NCBI RefSeq assembly: GCF_018873765.1
Contig: NC_057918.1
Span: 45,175,871 to 45,239,870, forward strand
Direction: 5' to 3'
Origin: Telopea speciosissima
Taxonomy: Eukaryota; Streptophyta; Magnoliopsida; Proteales; Proteaceae
DNA length: 64,000 nt
How positions within the stretch are numbered: position 1 is the first letter of the stretch; each line of letters starts with the position of its first letter. The notes below the pieces were generated by a model. The model saw only the letters and a list, made by a program, of their open reading frames with translations, was not told where the DNA came from and did not search any database. Shown here one piece after another: positions 42,860 to 54,975 of the stretch. The translations under genes were made by a program, and so were the position numbers.

Positions 42860-45800
42860 GTAAATCCTCCATCTTTATTTTTTTTTTCCCTCTCACTCTC
42901 TCTCTCTCTTTTCATATCATCAAATGAAGTTTCCTCATTCGGGAAATTAATCACCATATTTCTCAACAATCAAACACAAATCTTACAAAATAATTCCTCG
43001 TTGTTCTTTTTGGAGTTCAGAGGGGAGAAGAGGGGTGGGGAGGTGGGGCTGGGGAAGGGCTTCGTTGTTGGACAAGAGGATTTCTGAGGCTTTTAGGTGA
43101 GAAGCGTTAGGTGTGTGCATGATCGGAAATAATGTTTCCTACTGGGAATACTTTATCAGTGATTTAGTATTGTTACTGATTTGCTACTAGAAAATGAAGC
43201 TTTTGATAGTGTTTACTATTTATACGATGAATCTAATTTTTTCTTTTGTATTTTTCGCTATATCTAAATTATTTAAGTTCTCCCAGCCGTCACTTTCTGG
43301 AAGTATGTATCCACTTATTACCTCTGCTACCTCCTCCGTCAACTACCCACCACCAGCCCCCTTGAGTTTGCATGAACACGACTGAGTCAAGCGCATTGGA
43401 AGCAGGATCGGTGGAACCATCAAAAAGCCCGTCACAGCCCTGCAAACCTCTTTCTCTCATGGAAGTTGGATTCCCACTTGTAAAACAGCCTCGATCAGCG
43501 GCGCCGGCATCTTCTCTGGTAAAACCCAACCCTCTCTTTCTCTCTCTCGCACTTTTGTTTTCTGCAGTTACCCGTCTCTCTAATTCTCTGCACTGTTTGG
43601 TTTTCTACAATTCTCCATCTTTCTCTCCCTCGCTGGCGGTTTGATTTCTGCAATAATTTTGCCCCACATCTCTCACGAGAAACTTGGTGTTTTGGAATCA
43701 GATCAAACTGATTATCTTATCATGTTTAACCTTTTCTTCCATTGTTATCCCATTTCTCTCATGTTTAATAAAGTTCCTCTTTTTCTTTTCCCATTTTTTG
43801 TCTCTGCTTTGCTACTGTCCATTACTTGATCAGTAAACCTATTTTCAGTGTTTTTTTTTTTTGGGAGGGGGAAGGGGGGAATCACATTCCTCTCTATCTT
43901 TCTCTATCTCTCAGATTCTTTCTGTTTGAAATTTGCACACGGATTGTAGCAAACAAGCGTTTCTTGTTTTTTTTAAAATTTTTTTCTTTATATTATTGTC
44001 GGTCAGGCCAATAGACAGTAGTGATATAAATGAATCTCTCTCCAAATTTTTTTTTTATATTAGAGGTTGCAATTCGGGTCTGAGGTATCAAGGGTAAGAT
44101 TTCCCAAAGCTTAACTTTAATTTCATTTTTTTGAAGCCTTTTTATGGCAGAAGGGATGTGCAGTTCTCTTAACCTTCTTGGAGTGTATTGTGAAAGCTGC
44201 AATTGAATAACATAACCCCTTCTCTCTCCAAAGAAATTGGGGTGGGGGGGGGGGGGGGAATCTGAATCTGAGTTGTTTGTTAATTAGCATTTGATGCTGA
44301 CCTCAATATTGGTATATCTGTCCTTTACTGTGTATTTGGAATGGTATGGAAATGAATCATTCAAAGAGAAGGAGACTTTGCAGGGGGAACTCTTTTGGAA
44401 CCCTGACTCATCTGAAAGGTTTTATTGCATGGGTGAGTTTATTGACTGAAAATGCTTCAAAGCCATAAAGGGAATATTGTCTGATTGAACCATGTCCCTG
44501 CTGGTCAACAATAATACTTGCATTTTACCCAAAACTAGGGAGTGGACACATGTATTGTATGTGATGCTTCTACTCAATCAGGGTGAATTGATGAAGATGG
44601 TCTAGGTGGTTTTTTTTGCAGTATAGTATTTTGTTTAAGTTGAGAACCTATTCATGGTGCAACTACTTACAGAAGTTATACATGTATGATAGAATTTAAA
44701 CTAGAACAATGAGAGGATATAGTTGAGAACCTATGATGGTGGAACTACTTGTGCTTTGTATTGTAATCTGAAATCTGTGAGTTGATCAGATTTGGGATTC
44801 AGGATACATCTATGAACTAATGAGTCATAGCATTGAGAATGGATGGTATTCCATTGGATTGGATCATTTAGTGAATGAGATCATTTTGAAACAAATAACA
44901 TGGAGCAGGCACGTGTTGCGATTGTTAGAGGACTGATATCTAATTTTGGTTCCTAATATCTATGCTGTTCAAAGGTCATTAGCTTTAAGAAAAGATCTCA
45001 AAACTTTTGAAACCACTCTAGCTCATCCATTAGTTGTTCACTTGTACTTGGCAGTCCCAAAGAGGTCCATATACCCAATTACCTATCCTCTCAGTCCTCA
45101 TAGGACATATGAGAGAGAGAGAGATTTCTGAAGTGGTCCCCATCTCTTTAATTGACTTCTGTGCTGTATTTGATCTTCTATTCCAAGTGGTCCTGAGCTC
45201 TTTAATTGACTTCTATTCATTGGCAGCTTTTGAATCTTTTTACGTCTTCTCCACATTTGTTTTACATCTGGTCCACATTTTCTCTAAGCTCCTTTTTTAT
45301 TTCAAGATGTCTTTAGAAAGTTGTATTGCTGATAGTGATGTCTTAGGTGAATAATCTATCTATTTGTTTCTTGTTTGTTTCCCGTCTAGGTATGCTTAAT
45401 AATCTATTTATTTGTTTCTTGGTTGTTCCCTCTCCGAGTATACCTAGACTATGCCAAAATGTTAATCTTGTATTCTTAGATAGAAACCTTTTTCCATCTT
45501 CAATGAGGCACAGGTAGGCTCAAAAAAGTTTTGGTATTCTATTTCTTAGATCTAGGTCAACTTTCTCCTTTTTTTGTTATTCAACAGATTAGGATTTTGA
45601 TGATTTTAATATCCTGGAATATCCTATTGATGGGGAAGGTCAAGGTACTGTTAAACTGTTGATGGCATTATCGAGAAGAAACATATATAAAGTGCACGAG
45701 CAGGAGAGATAGACCGGAGAAGTTGAAGTGAAGAGGGTAGTGAGTTGTCCTATTTAGAATGTTACTTGTAGTTGATCCATGGTTGAGTCTGAAAAGTTTG

Positions 45801-47570
45801 CCCTTTCCATTCTCCCTCCCCCCTCTTGCTATTCAGGGTCGTACAATTGATCAATTCTTATATATGCCTTCTATTATCGTATTACCTCATTCCATGATAT
45901 AGGGATTCCATGGTCCGTCAACGGATGAGATGTACGGTCACACAGTCTTTAATAATCCCCCACCCCCTCAAACCCTTTCCCCCCATATTCCTCCGTTGTC
46001 GGGTTCGCTTCTTGGGAAGTTTTAGTTTGGAGAATCAAGAAAAGATGAAATGGGTCGTTTCTGAATTTCTGCCGTACCTGATAAAAGTTTTGGTTTAAAG
46101 GTTATGAGTTTTGACTATAGAAGGCATAGGATGAAGCAAATGGCTATTTGGGTCATTTTGAATCTTTGAGCTTCGTGGGTTTCTGGTGAAAGATTCTACT
46201 ATGTTGTATAGTTTATTTTTAGAAATTAAAGATTGCTACTTGACTTTCTATTTGTTTATCCGATTCTGTCAGAACCTCTTATTCTCTTGGTTTCTTTTGC
46301 TATATATATTTATTTAATTTTCATTTTTTTTTTATAATTTTATATTAACATGATACTGGTTTCTTGGATTTCCATAAAAGAAAAAGGTTTCCAAAATCTA
46401 TACACTACACAGTACTGTACTTTCTTCTTATCCTGGATCTAGGCATCAAGGTCCAAAAGCCACAGTTGTGTTATTGTGTTCTAGAACTAATGTTGCAGTG
46501 ATCACTCTGTAGTTTAATGGCTTCTTGAGCTCACATTTTATTCTCATGGAATTTGACATTTAGCTTCTGCAATCGCATTCATTAATACATCTCTTGCTTA
46601 TGCATGACAGGTATAGGGACTTTTCTTTCTTGTGTTCTGCTACTTCTGAGTTCAGATTTTGAAAATTCTGTAAGTATCTGCATTTCTCTTGTTCTGTGTA
46701 GTTATATTAATTGCAGTTCTTCCTTTTTCTGTTCTGCACCAAAGTCTGAAACACCTCTTTTTGGGGTGAGGTTCGGAAGGACCTGTTGTTTTACAAATGC
46801 ATTAAAAAGCCTTTCTTGTTTCTGAGGAACATTTGTCAGGTTCCATTTTTTCTTCTTCAACCTTAATGTAAGTCTTTTGGAGCATCATAGTGGAGATTTA
46901 TATGAAGAACGGTTCCTGATATTAAACTCCCTTGATTTCCTTGTTTGTGTTTCTCTTGTTTCAGCATCCATTTTCAGTGTTATGACTTTATTTGCTGTAT
47001 CAGGGGTCTGACAAGACTCTGATTTGAATTCTGCATGTAGGTTCTTTACTGATTATAGTGAAAAACTGGAAATATGCATGTAATTGGGAAACTAAGAAGT
47101 TGCATATTTCATTTCTATGTATTAAGTTATCCTTTTCCTTCATAATTTCATTGTTTTTAAAATTTCTGCTTCTTTTTGTGGACCAATTTTTTATTTTTGT
47201 TATTTTCTGTGATGATTTGTGTAGTTAGCTCCATGAACTATAGGTTTATTGTTTTTAGTTTTGCAATCTTTTTCTTATGATTCAACTCAATTGTGGACTT
47301 CATGTCAAATGCTTCTATTATTTATTTAATTTTCTCTTATTTTCTCTTTTCATGTATCCAAAACCTTCAATTTGTTTACTAATATTGTTTTCATATTCCA
47401 TCTCATTAATTTCCACTTTGTCTCCCCCTTAACATTCTTTACATGAGCAGGGTTGGAGCTTGTGGCTACAAGAAAAGGTTTCATCAGGGATTTTAGCTTC
47501 TCAAGCTGGATTCATTCTTCAATATTTTCTTCTGTTTTCCTAGGTTAGTTTTAGTTTGATTTCTGGATGT
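42860..47570. other. Long stretch with no recognised gene
   Basis: Pyrimidine-rich, intron-like or leader-like DNA. The only exon-like piece is 43290-43510, open in two frames (ESSALEAGSVEPSKSPSQPC is near its start) and ending at a CTG|GTAAAA donor; I cannot assign it. A G-run of about 13 is at 44242. No transposon ends were recognised. Confidence 0.35.
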
Positions 47571-47581
47571 GAGGGGCCAAA

Positions 47582-48146
47582 GCCCTGGAATTGTCCGCTG
47601 GTCGACTTCCAAGATACAAGGAAGTGATTCTCTTGAATGATCTAATCGACTGTGGACGGCCTTGGGAAGAAATTGTATAGAACTCTCCATATGACTTGTA
47701 GTTTATGCTGCTTGGTTTGAGTGAGTGCCACCTTATTCATCTAGACTTCAATATCTTGCAGGAGGTCACAGGCATATACACGAACAACTTTGACTTATCT
47801 TTAAACACAAAAAATGGGTTTCCTGTTTTTGCCACTGTGGTTGAAGTGAACTATGTTACCAAAAAGAAAAATCTTTTTTCGGCTTACAAACTCACCCAAG
47901 AAGACAAAGAAGAGATCAAAAAGTTGGCCAAGAATCCTAGGATTGGAGAAAGGGTTTGTTACTGACTTACCTTTATATCTACTAACTTCTTGGTATGTAC
48001 TCTCTAGAATACTGTTAGAGAAAAGCTCTATAACTATTGATCAGATCATATTTTGGTTAATGCTAAATGATTAGGTTATCGAATCAATCGCACCATCTAT
48101 CTATGTCCATGTGGACATAAAAACAGCAATTGCTCTAGCATTGAAT
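47582..48146 (+). pseudogene. MCM2: MCM2 (replicative helicase subunit) fragment, three exons
   Basis: MCM2 is part of the MCM2-7 helicase that unwinds DNA at replication forks. Exon a (47582-47674) gives AGRLPRYKEVILLNDLIDCG and ends at a GTATAG donor. Exon b (47762-47953, after TTGCAG) gives EVTGIYTNNFDLSLNTKNGF through KLTQEDKEEIKKLAKNPRIG. Exon c (48075-48146, after ATTAG) gives VIESIAPSIYVHVDIKTAIA. All three join in phase. One base appears lost near the start of exon a. The piece stops before the Walker A motif of the ATPase. The next feature is a receptor-like protein, so the gene is cut off on both sides. Confidence 0.87.
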
Positions 48147-48379
48147 GTACATCATTTATGTATACCATCGGTCAATCAGAAACAAATAATATTTTCTTCT
48201 CCCCCATAGGAGATAAAGTAAGAAAATATTATTTGTTATTTGTTAAATGTTTCTTCTGTTATTCTACTCACATGCATTGGCACCAAACTTCAGGGAGAAG
48301 AAAATATTATTTGTTAGAGCGACCCTCCCCTCTCAAATATCTCTTCTGCATCTACATATGTGCAAATGCATATTTACTA

Positions 48380-48380
<1 letters not shown>

Positions 48381-48423
<43 letters not shown>

Positions 48424-48461
48424 CAGCATTACATATTTACTAGTATATATATATATATATC
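48381..48461. repeat. (TA)n microsatellites
   Basis: Pure TA runs lie at 48381-48420 and 48444-48460. They are separated by a short phrase (TTTCAGCATTACATATTTACTAG) that is partly repeated after the second run. Confidence 0.95.
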
Positions 48462-48477
48462 TTCATGTATTATTTCA

Positions 48478-49451
48478 GCATTACATGAAGCAAGAAATCT
48501 TCGAGAACTGAATCTAGCATCCAACAATCTCAGTGAGGGAAGTCTGAGAGGTACATTTATATATACTAAGAAAATACCCATTAATTAATCTACAATCTGA
48601 TTACACATGTTAGAAGGGATGGAGAAACAATATATATTTGCCATTATTAATTCATTACCAATTAAAAAATGTCTATCAATATGATATCATAAATTAATGC
48701 TCTCTTTTTTTCTGTACCCTATATATTATGGTCAACATTATGTGGAGCAACAAGGAATCTCAGGACATTGGTTCTAAGTTATTGCAATCTCAATGTAGAA
48801 CATATACCACCCTGTCTACAACAAAATATTTCTTTTTTGGAAGACCTTTATCTAGAAGGCGCTTTTACCAAATAGTACTCAACTACTCTCCTGAAAGGTA
48901 AATATTAAAAGGATTAATTAATCTCTGTAAATTATAAAGTCATTGCAATTTGACCAATGTGAGATACGGTATACATGTGCCTTGATTAATGCAGGATTAA
49001 TATGTGGGTGGAAGAAACTCAAACTGTTGGATCCAAGTCAGAATGGTCTCAGTGATGAAAGCTTACCCTTTTGCCTACTGCACAACAATTCTATGCTTGA
49101 AGAACTCTATCTGTCATGGAATAATTTAAAAGGTTCACTTGGCTTCTTAACAGGTACCAATGCAGTAATTTAAGAGGTCCATTTGTTTCTAGGGAAAAAA
49201 AATATATGATTCTTTTCTATCAAATTAGCTAGCTTAATTCTCCACTATCAAACTCCTAATTAATTTTTGCATTATTAGGTGTAGAAAACTGAAATATTTC
49301 TGTTAGTTTCGAACACAATTTCTATATTTTGTACACTATATACAAGCACTTTTTTGTTTTCAATATTCCAATCTTGGGCCAGTCCAGGCCAGGTTCAGCC
49401 CGTTAATTGTACCATATGCACATATATCCAAGTAACTTTCATGCACATTGC

Positions 49452-49524
<73 letters not shown>

Positions 49525-51585
49525 CATATAAATCTATTAAAGAAAGCTTCTTTAAATTTATACGTCAAATTATGAAAATTATATTTATCTTGATTAATTT
49601 CATTGATAAATTAAAATCTCATGCTTTTTGTACGCATGCAGTAGGTATAATCTAATAATTTCTTATCCCGTTTCTTTTATTCTACAGGGCTTTGTAAACT
49701 AAGAAAGCTACAGATCCTTGATCTTACCACAAATTCGATAGACGACAATATCTCAAATTGGACATGTTTGAGCCAATTGAATTCTTTGCAGAGGCTTGAT
49801 CTTTCTGAAAACAAAATAGCAGGCACCATTCCAGCTCCTCTTATTTCTAACCTAACTTTTCTTGCCTATCTTGATCTTTCCAGTAATAAGTTGGAAGGAG
49901 TGGCCTTCTTCTCTATTATGTTTGCTAATCTTTCAAAGCTTCAACACATTGACCTTTCAAACAATAGAGATTTACAAGTTGAAACCGAGGTCCTTGCAAT
50001 TTGGATTCCATCCTTTCAACTATACACCTTACGCTTAGAAAATTGTGAGCTAAGGACACTTCCCAGCTTCATTTCCACCCAATGCAGCCTCCAATATCTA
50101 TTTTTGTCATATAACTCTCTTCAAGGAACAATTCCGTCGTGGCTGTTTCATAATACTACTCCATATTATGAATTGGTATTGAGAGGTAACCATTTTCATG
50201 GCCCATTTCCTGATCTGTCCTCCTCCTCCTCCTTAAAAAATGAAACATCATCAATGCTCCAAACTCTTGACATTTCCGACAACAATATCCAAGGCCAACT
50301 TACTACAAACATTGATGCGCTTTTCCCAAATTTATTCTTCTTGAACATGTCAAAAAACAAACTTGAAGGCTGCATCCATCCCTGATTGGGCAGTTTAGAC
50401 GTATTAGACTTACCCAATAATTACTTTGTAGGGGAAATACCTCATACATTAACTCAAAATAGTACTTCCTTGACTCTTTTGTCCTTATCAAATAACCATT
50501 TACATGCCATGGCAAGTTCAGTTTCAAACATGACAAATCTAGAAGTCTTAAGTCTTGATGGCAATCGCTTCACAAAACTCTTCCCAATCACTCCATCATC
50601 AAGTAGTAATGTTCCCAGCTCACTCCTGCTTTTAGACATAAGTAGGAATTCCATATCTGGCAACATCCAACAAGATTGGCAGCTTGCTTTCCCAAATATG
50701 GTTGCACTCCTTATGAGAGGAAACCAATTTGTTGGTCATCTTCCAGCCAAATCATTGTGTCAGATGCAACGATTACGCTTTTTGGATCTTTCAAATAATA
50801 GTCTATCTGGAACCATACCTTCTTGCCTCAACAACTTCACCTCATGGCTTGCAAAATCTGAATCACCACTTTCTACAAATATATGGTTTTCCAACTACAT
50901 TGACGTTAAACTCAAAATAAATTTTGCCACAAAGAGCAATTTGTACTCATATGAGGGTTGTCCTCCTGCTCAAATGGCTGGGATCAATTTATCTCTAAAC
51001 CAATTATCCGGTCATATTCCATCTCAAATTGGAGAGCTGAGAGCCCTGCTTTCATTAAACCTTTCTCACAATTCTCTAATGGGATATTTTCCAGAATCCT
51101 TTCAAGAGTTGAAAATTTTGGAGAGTTTGGATCTCTCTCAGAACAAGTTGGTGGGAATGATTCCTCCTCAAATGATTCAACTCTCTTTTCTTGCTAGTTT
51201 CGATGTGGCATTCAATAAACTCTCAGGCAAGATCCCATATGAGAAGAATTTTGCAACTTTCAGTAAGGATAGCTACATTGGTAATCCGGGACTTTGTGGA
51301 CCTCCAACTGAAGTCAATTGTTCATCATCAACTCAACTACATTACAATGAACACAAGGAAGGTGACGATGATGATGATGATGAACAAAGTCTGCTCGACA
51401 ACGACTTGTTTTTCTATTCATGTGTGGCTATTTCTTACCTCTTGGGATTCTGGGCTATTATTGCCCCCCTTCTTCTCAGCAGAAATTGACGTAGGAAGTA
51501 CTATAGAGTTGTGGATGGATGCATTGATTGGTGCAGTGATAGACTCTTCTGGTGTTTGTATTATATAAAAAATGGCCATTGGTAG
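48478..51585 (+). pseudogene. LRR receptor-like protein (RLP), 5'-truncated, with premature stops
   Basis: RLPs are cell-surface receptors with extracellular leucine-rich repeats and one membrane span but no kinase; many act in immunity or development. Small exons at about 48478-48550, 48741-48896 and 48993-49153 each encode LRRs (NLRELNLASNNL, NLRTLVLSYCNL, KLKLLDPSQNGL). A large exon from 49688 encodes about 20 LRRs, an island before SLNLSHNSLMGYFPESF, the juxtamembrane NPGLCGPP, an acidic spacer and a membrane span (FFYSCVAISYLLGFWAII). In-frame stops: TAG in exon 2, TGA at 50383-50385 and TGA at 51487-51489. The last cuts off a 31-residue basic tail that stays open to TAG at 51583-51585. 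The signal peptide and first LRRs are missing; an MCM2 fragment lies there instead. Confidence 0.87.
49454..49522. repeat. (CA)n(TA)n compound microsatellite in an RLP intron
   Basis: A CA run (49454-49488) directly joins a TA run (49489-49522). Confidence 0.95.
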
Positions 51586-51884
51586 TTAATTACCTCTCAT
51601 TTAATAAAGCAGTAAGTGATGAAGAATTCTACTATGTGTAATATATATGTTTTCTTGTTGAGGATTAATTATGTAAATGCCTCTCTCTCTCACTCTCTCT
51701 CTCTCCAGCATAACCTTGGCCTTTATATTCTAGCCCCAGGCCAGATCATGTATGCTTATACAAATAAGGGCCTTGAGAAACTATACAAATAGAGGAGGAG
51801 AGGAGTGCTCTTTTACAACTATGGGACTCCTTCAATTGTGCATTAGCTGGAATTTCAAACATGTGATACCAGTGGTTGGCAGGT

Positions 51885-52446
51885 AATGGGCCAAACCGAA
51901 ACCAAATTGTTAAGCTGAAGTTCGATTTCAGTCTAGTTCAGTTCGGTTCAAGCTTTTATCGGATTGGCTGAATGGGCTGTGATCGGGCAGGGCCGGGCTG
52001 GGCTTGGGTTTAGGTTAAGGCTCCTAGGGTTGGGTTAGGGTTTAGTACAAGCCCGGCCTGACCCTGTTGGCCCTAAATATCTTTGTCCATGAGCTTGTGG
52101 AAATAACAAAGCCCACTCAATCTACCCACTTACCCAAGCTATAAAAAAACATAATTTTTCAAAAACAGGTTGTTACTGGACTCGAACCTTCAACCAATTG
52201 GTCACGGTAGAAGAATTTTAACCAATGTACCAAGATCCTCTCTTTATATATTTTTTAAATATATAGTATATAATACAAGGTTGGGCTGGCCCTGCCAGGG
52301 TCGAGGCCTCAACCCAGACCCGATCCGGCCTTGCCAGGACCAATAAAAACTAAACCCAACCCAGCCCTATATTAAACATAGGCCTGGCCCGGCCCTGTTC
52401 GGGCTCAAGGCGGGTTTGGGTTGGTTGGGTTTTTTTGACACCCCTA
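51885..52446. mobile_element. Possible hAT-like non-autonomous element
   Basis: The right end TTTTTGACACCCCTA is typical of plant hAT elements, whose inverted ends read TAGGGGTGTCAAAA. The interior is rich in GGCCCGGCC and GGGCTGGG phrases. A matching left end was not found, so the left border is a guess. Confidence 0.35.
52168..52240 (-). other. tRNA-derived SINE head-like sequence
   Basis: On the minus strand it starts GAGGATCTTGGTACATTGG, an A-box-like region. About 40 bases later it has GGTTCGAGTCC, a perfect match to the pol III B-box consensus. Layout and spacing resemble the tRNA-related head of plant SINEs such as the Au family. The stems of a real tRNA do not pair and no SINE body follows. 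Confidence 0.4.
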
Positions 52447-52468
52447 CTATCAGCCCAGTTCCTCTCCG

Positions 52469-52630
52469 AGTTCCCATCTAAAATGACGACATGTGGAGTA
52501 TGATGATCCAATGGTGAGGTTTGAAATCCAATCGAACAAAAAGATGGAAAATCTGCTACAACTAGATTTGATTTTCAAACTTCACCATTGGATCATCATA
52601 CTCCACGTGTCGTCATTTTAGATGGGAACT
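52469..52630. mobile_element. Foldback MITE
   Basis: Arms of about 60 bp pair almost perfectly. The left arm begins AGTTCCCATCTAAAATGACG and the right arm ends with its complement, CGTCATTTTAGATGGGAACT. The loop is about 40 bp. No ORF. Confidence 0.85.
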
Positions 52631-52719
52631 AGGCTCATAGAACTACTAGAAGTGATAAAAATCCTTAAGCAAGATAACATGCGATACATTTGGAATTTTT
52701 TTTTTGCTCTTATCATTTT

Positions 52720-52893
52720 AAGGATTTTCATCCTCTCAAGTGTGGTGTACTACCCAGTGCACATGTGAAGTGCATCCGTCAATGGCTACTATACTTGAGA
52801 GGATAAAAATCCAAGAACATGTTCTTCGTTACCGTCAGATGCGCTTTAAAGGTGCACTGGGCAGTGCACCGCACTTCAGAGGATAAAAATTCA
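52720..52893. mobile_element. Second foldback element
   Basis: The left side (GGATTTTCATCCTCTCAAGT, then GTACTACCCAGTGCAC) is mirrored by the right side (GTGCACTGGGCAGTGCACCG, then CTTCAGAGGATAAAAAT). The arms are imperfect; borders are approximate. Confidence 0.7.
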
Positions 52894-52944
52894 TCATTTG
52901 AATTATTTTTTCCCATCTTGTAAACAGTAGAATTTACAAATGTA

Positions 52945-53003
<59 letters not shown>
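52945..53003. repeat. (GT)n(GA)n compound microsatellite
   Basis: A GT run to about 52967 is followed by a GA run to 53003. Confidence 0.95.
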
Positions 53004-53005
<2 letters not shown>

Positions 53006-53016
53006 CGGGAATAAAT

Positions 53017-53175
53017 GGGAAAAAGATCTCTACGTGGTGGTGTTTCCTATGCCCTCTCACAAGGCACTGTGAAATGACACCTCTACTCACTGGGTAGATA
53101 CCCAGGCATGCTCCCCCCAATGGCCCAAACGCTTGTGTAGAGACTATATGTGACCAAGTAGAGATCTCTTGCCCA
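53017..53175. mobile_element. MITE of 159 bp with 8-bp target duplication
   Basis: The ends GGGAAAAAGATCTCTACGTGG and CCAAGTAGAGATCTCTTGCCC are near-perfect inverted repeats. GAATAAAT flanks both sides (53009-53016 and 53176-53183). The eight-base duplication points to the hAT superfamily. No coding capacity. Confidence 0.85.
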
Positions 53176-53453
53176 GAATAAATATAAGTGAATTTGCAAT
53201 AATCCTAAAAAAGATAACATATATGTTAATTTAGATCATTGTTACAGTCAAGAGGATTCTTTCTTACTGCTCTAGTAATAGAGTAGTAATTAACTACTAA
53301 TGGGTTTTTTATACAAAACATTCACCAAAAGAGCCTCTCACTGCACCAATGAAGGAAAAAAATCTTCTCCAATTCCCTAAGAGTGCAGTCCTGTGTAGTT
53401 TGGGGTTGAGAGCTTGACGCTTGGCAGGCATGACATCCAATGGTACCAAGCTC
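53176..53453. other. No gene seen; contains the left arm of a foldback (53381-53443)
   Basis: GAGTGCAGTCCTGTGTAGTT and the bases up to 53443 are an imperfect inverted copy of 60041-60097, across the copia element. Both arms end within about 40 bp of the copia target site. The copia element therefore seems to have landed near the middle of an older foldback element. Confidence 0.55.
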
Positions 53454-54393
53454 TGTTGGGTAATTGTATTACAATTCCTTACAAATAATTGAAACAACAC
53501 GAATTACAATACAATAGATTAAGCAGTAGAAACTAGGCTTGACCTTTGGCTGAAATGAGAAGATCAAAGCTTGGATTTGATGTAGAACCACACCCACAAC
53601 AACTTGAACAAGCTTGAAGTTGAGTCACACTTGTGGTGCTGCCTTTAAGGTAATTGATGCCTCCTACTGCCAAGGAGTGTTCTGCACCACTACCCCAAGA
53701 TAAAACAACCTCCAATTAGAAGATGAAGCAGTCCTTCTAGTCCCTTGAAGGAGCCAAGAGCTTCAACACAGCAACCCTCTAACACACTTAGAAGGAAAGA
53801 GAGAGAGAGAGAGAGAGAATAATACTCTTAGTGATTGCTAAGTATGGGCATGAACATGTATCCAAAAGATGTCTCTTACAAAGTAATTGGTTGGGTTTAT
53901 ATAAGCCCAAGACCAATCCTTGCACTCCCTTGGAATTCCCAAGAATAACCATCCACTTATGACCAAATTGAAGAGTAAGATTTATGGACATGAATATGGA
54001 CATGAATTGGAGGTTAATTCTAAATTCATGGTCATTCCCCACTAAGGGTCATGAATGACCTTAAAATTCATTCATTCTCCACTAAGACTAGAAAGGCCTT
54101 AAAACCCCATAAATGGTCATTCTCCACTAAGGACCATAAATGCCTTAATACCCCATAAAGGGAAAGACATCACCTATGGCCATGAATTGATAAATCAATC
54201 TCATTCAATATCCTTGACCCATCTTCCCACTCACGATAGTGACCATGAATAGACTTTAGGGTACCCATAGAATGTTACAATATTTAGAATTACTTCTTTG
54301 ATCACATGGGTCCCACACCATAACAAAGCAATCAAAACATTTTGAAACTTAAAATAAAATAAAATATATATTAAATATATTTTAAATCTAACA
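53454..54393 (-). repeat. 3' LTR of the copia element
   Basis: 940 bp. Read on the minus strand it begins TGTTAGATTTAAAATAT and ends ATTACCCAACA. A (GA)n run lies at about 53799-53817. The short ORF at 53788-54042 is LTR sequence, repeated at 59389-59643. Confidence 0.95.
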
Positions 54394-54405
54394 ATCCCCC
54401 ACAAG
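54394..54405 (-). promoter_or_regulatory. Polypurine tract of the copia element
   Basis: On the minus strand CTTGTGGGGGAT lies directly before the 3' LTR. Confidence 0.75.
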
Positions 54406-54975
54406 TTTTAAAACGACACGAGACACACATGCTGTGACTGAATTAGATACTATAGGACACATCGTTGTAGGTGTCTTCCGGACTTGAACCTATACTAGGT
54501 CTAATGGACCGCGCTACAGAGTAGAGGTGGAGTCAGACTCCTTGAACCTTTTCTCATTTGTGTAGCTGACCGTCTCATCAACCATATCCCATAGGTCGAC
54601 TCTTGCGCTACCCATCATAAAATCACTTTGGACTTTTGAACCGACCATATCCCTTATCTTGAACTCATGAATGTTTTAGAGAACTCGCCTATAAGTTCTC
54701 ATCGGCGTCGGCTACACTCCCTACATTCACTTAGGTTAGTCACTGGTGTGCACCACAACTGACACACCCCCACATTTCCTGGGATTAGACTAATTAAGAG
54801 TTTTACCGCTCAACCTCTTTCTTTGTGGTAGTACTACTTTCACCATTTACAGCTTGGAATGAATATTTATACAAGTAGTAGTACAAAACCGGTCAATCGG
54901 TGATTTCGTTTGTACCCCTTGAACCTAATTCAGGCATTTAGCCTATTCACATAGGTAGGGTGTCCATCACATGAC

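Noticed and set aside
48158..48588. Overlapping ORFs of about 115 codons
   Set aside because: They are produced by the TA microsatellite (Ile-Tyr runs) and a real RLP exon read partly in the wrong frame.
49407..49655. ORF with His-Thr and Ile-Tyr runs
   Set aside because: It is a translation of the CA/TA microsatellite within an RLP intron.
52168..52240. Functional tRNA gene
   Set aside because: The B-box is perfect, but the acceptor and T stems do not pair, so only a tRNA-derived remnant is listed.
52779..53120. 113-codon minus-strand ORF with Ser-Leu and Thr-His runs
   Set aside because: It is a translation of the GT/GA microsatellite and two MITEs.
53788..54042. 84-codon minus ORF, duplicated at 59389-59643
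   Set aside because: Both are LTR sequence of the copia element and start in a GA repeat; not a separate gene.
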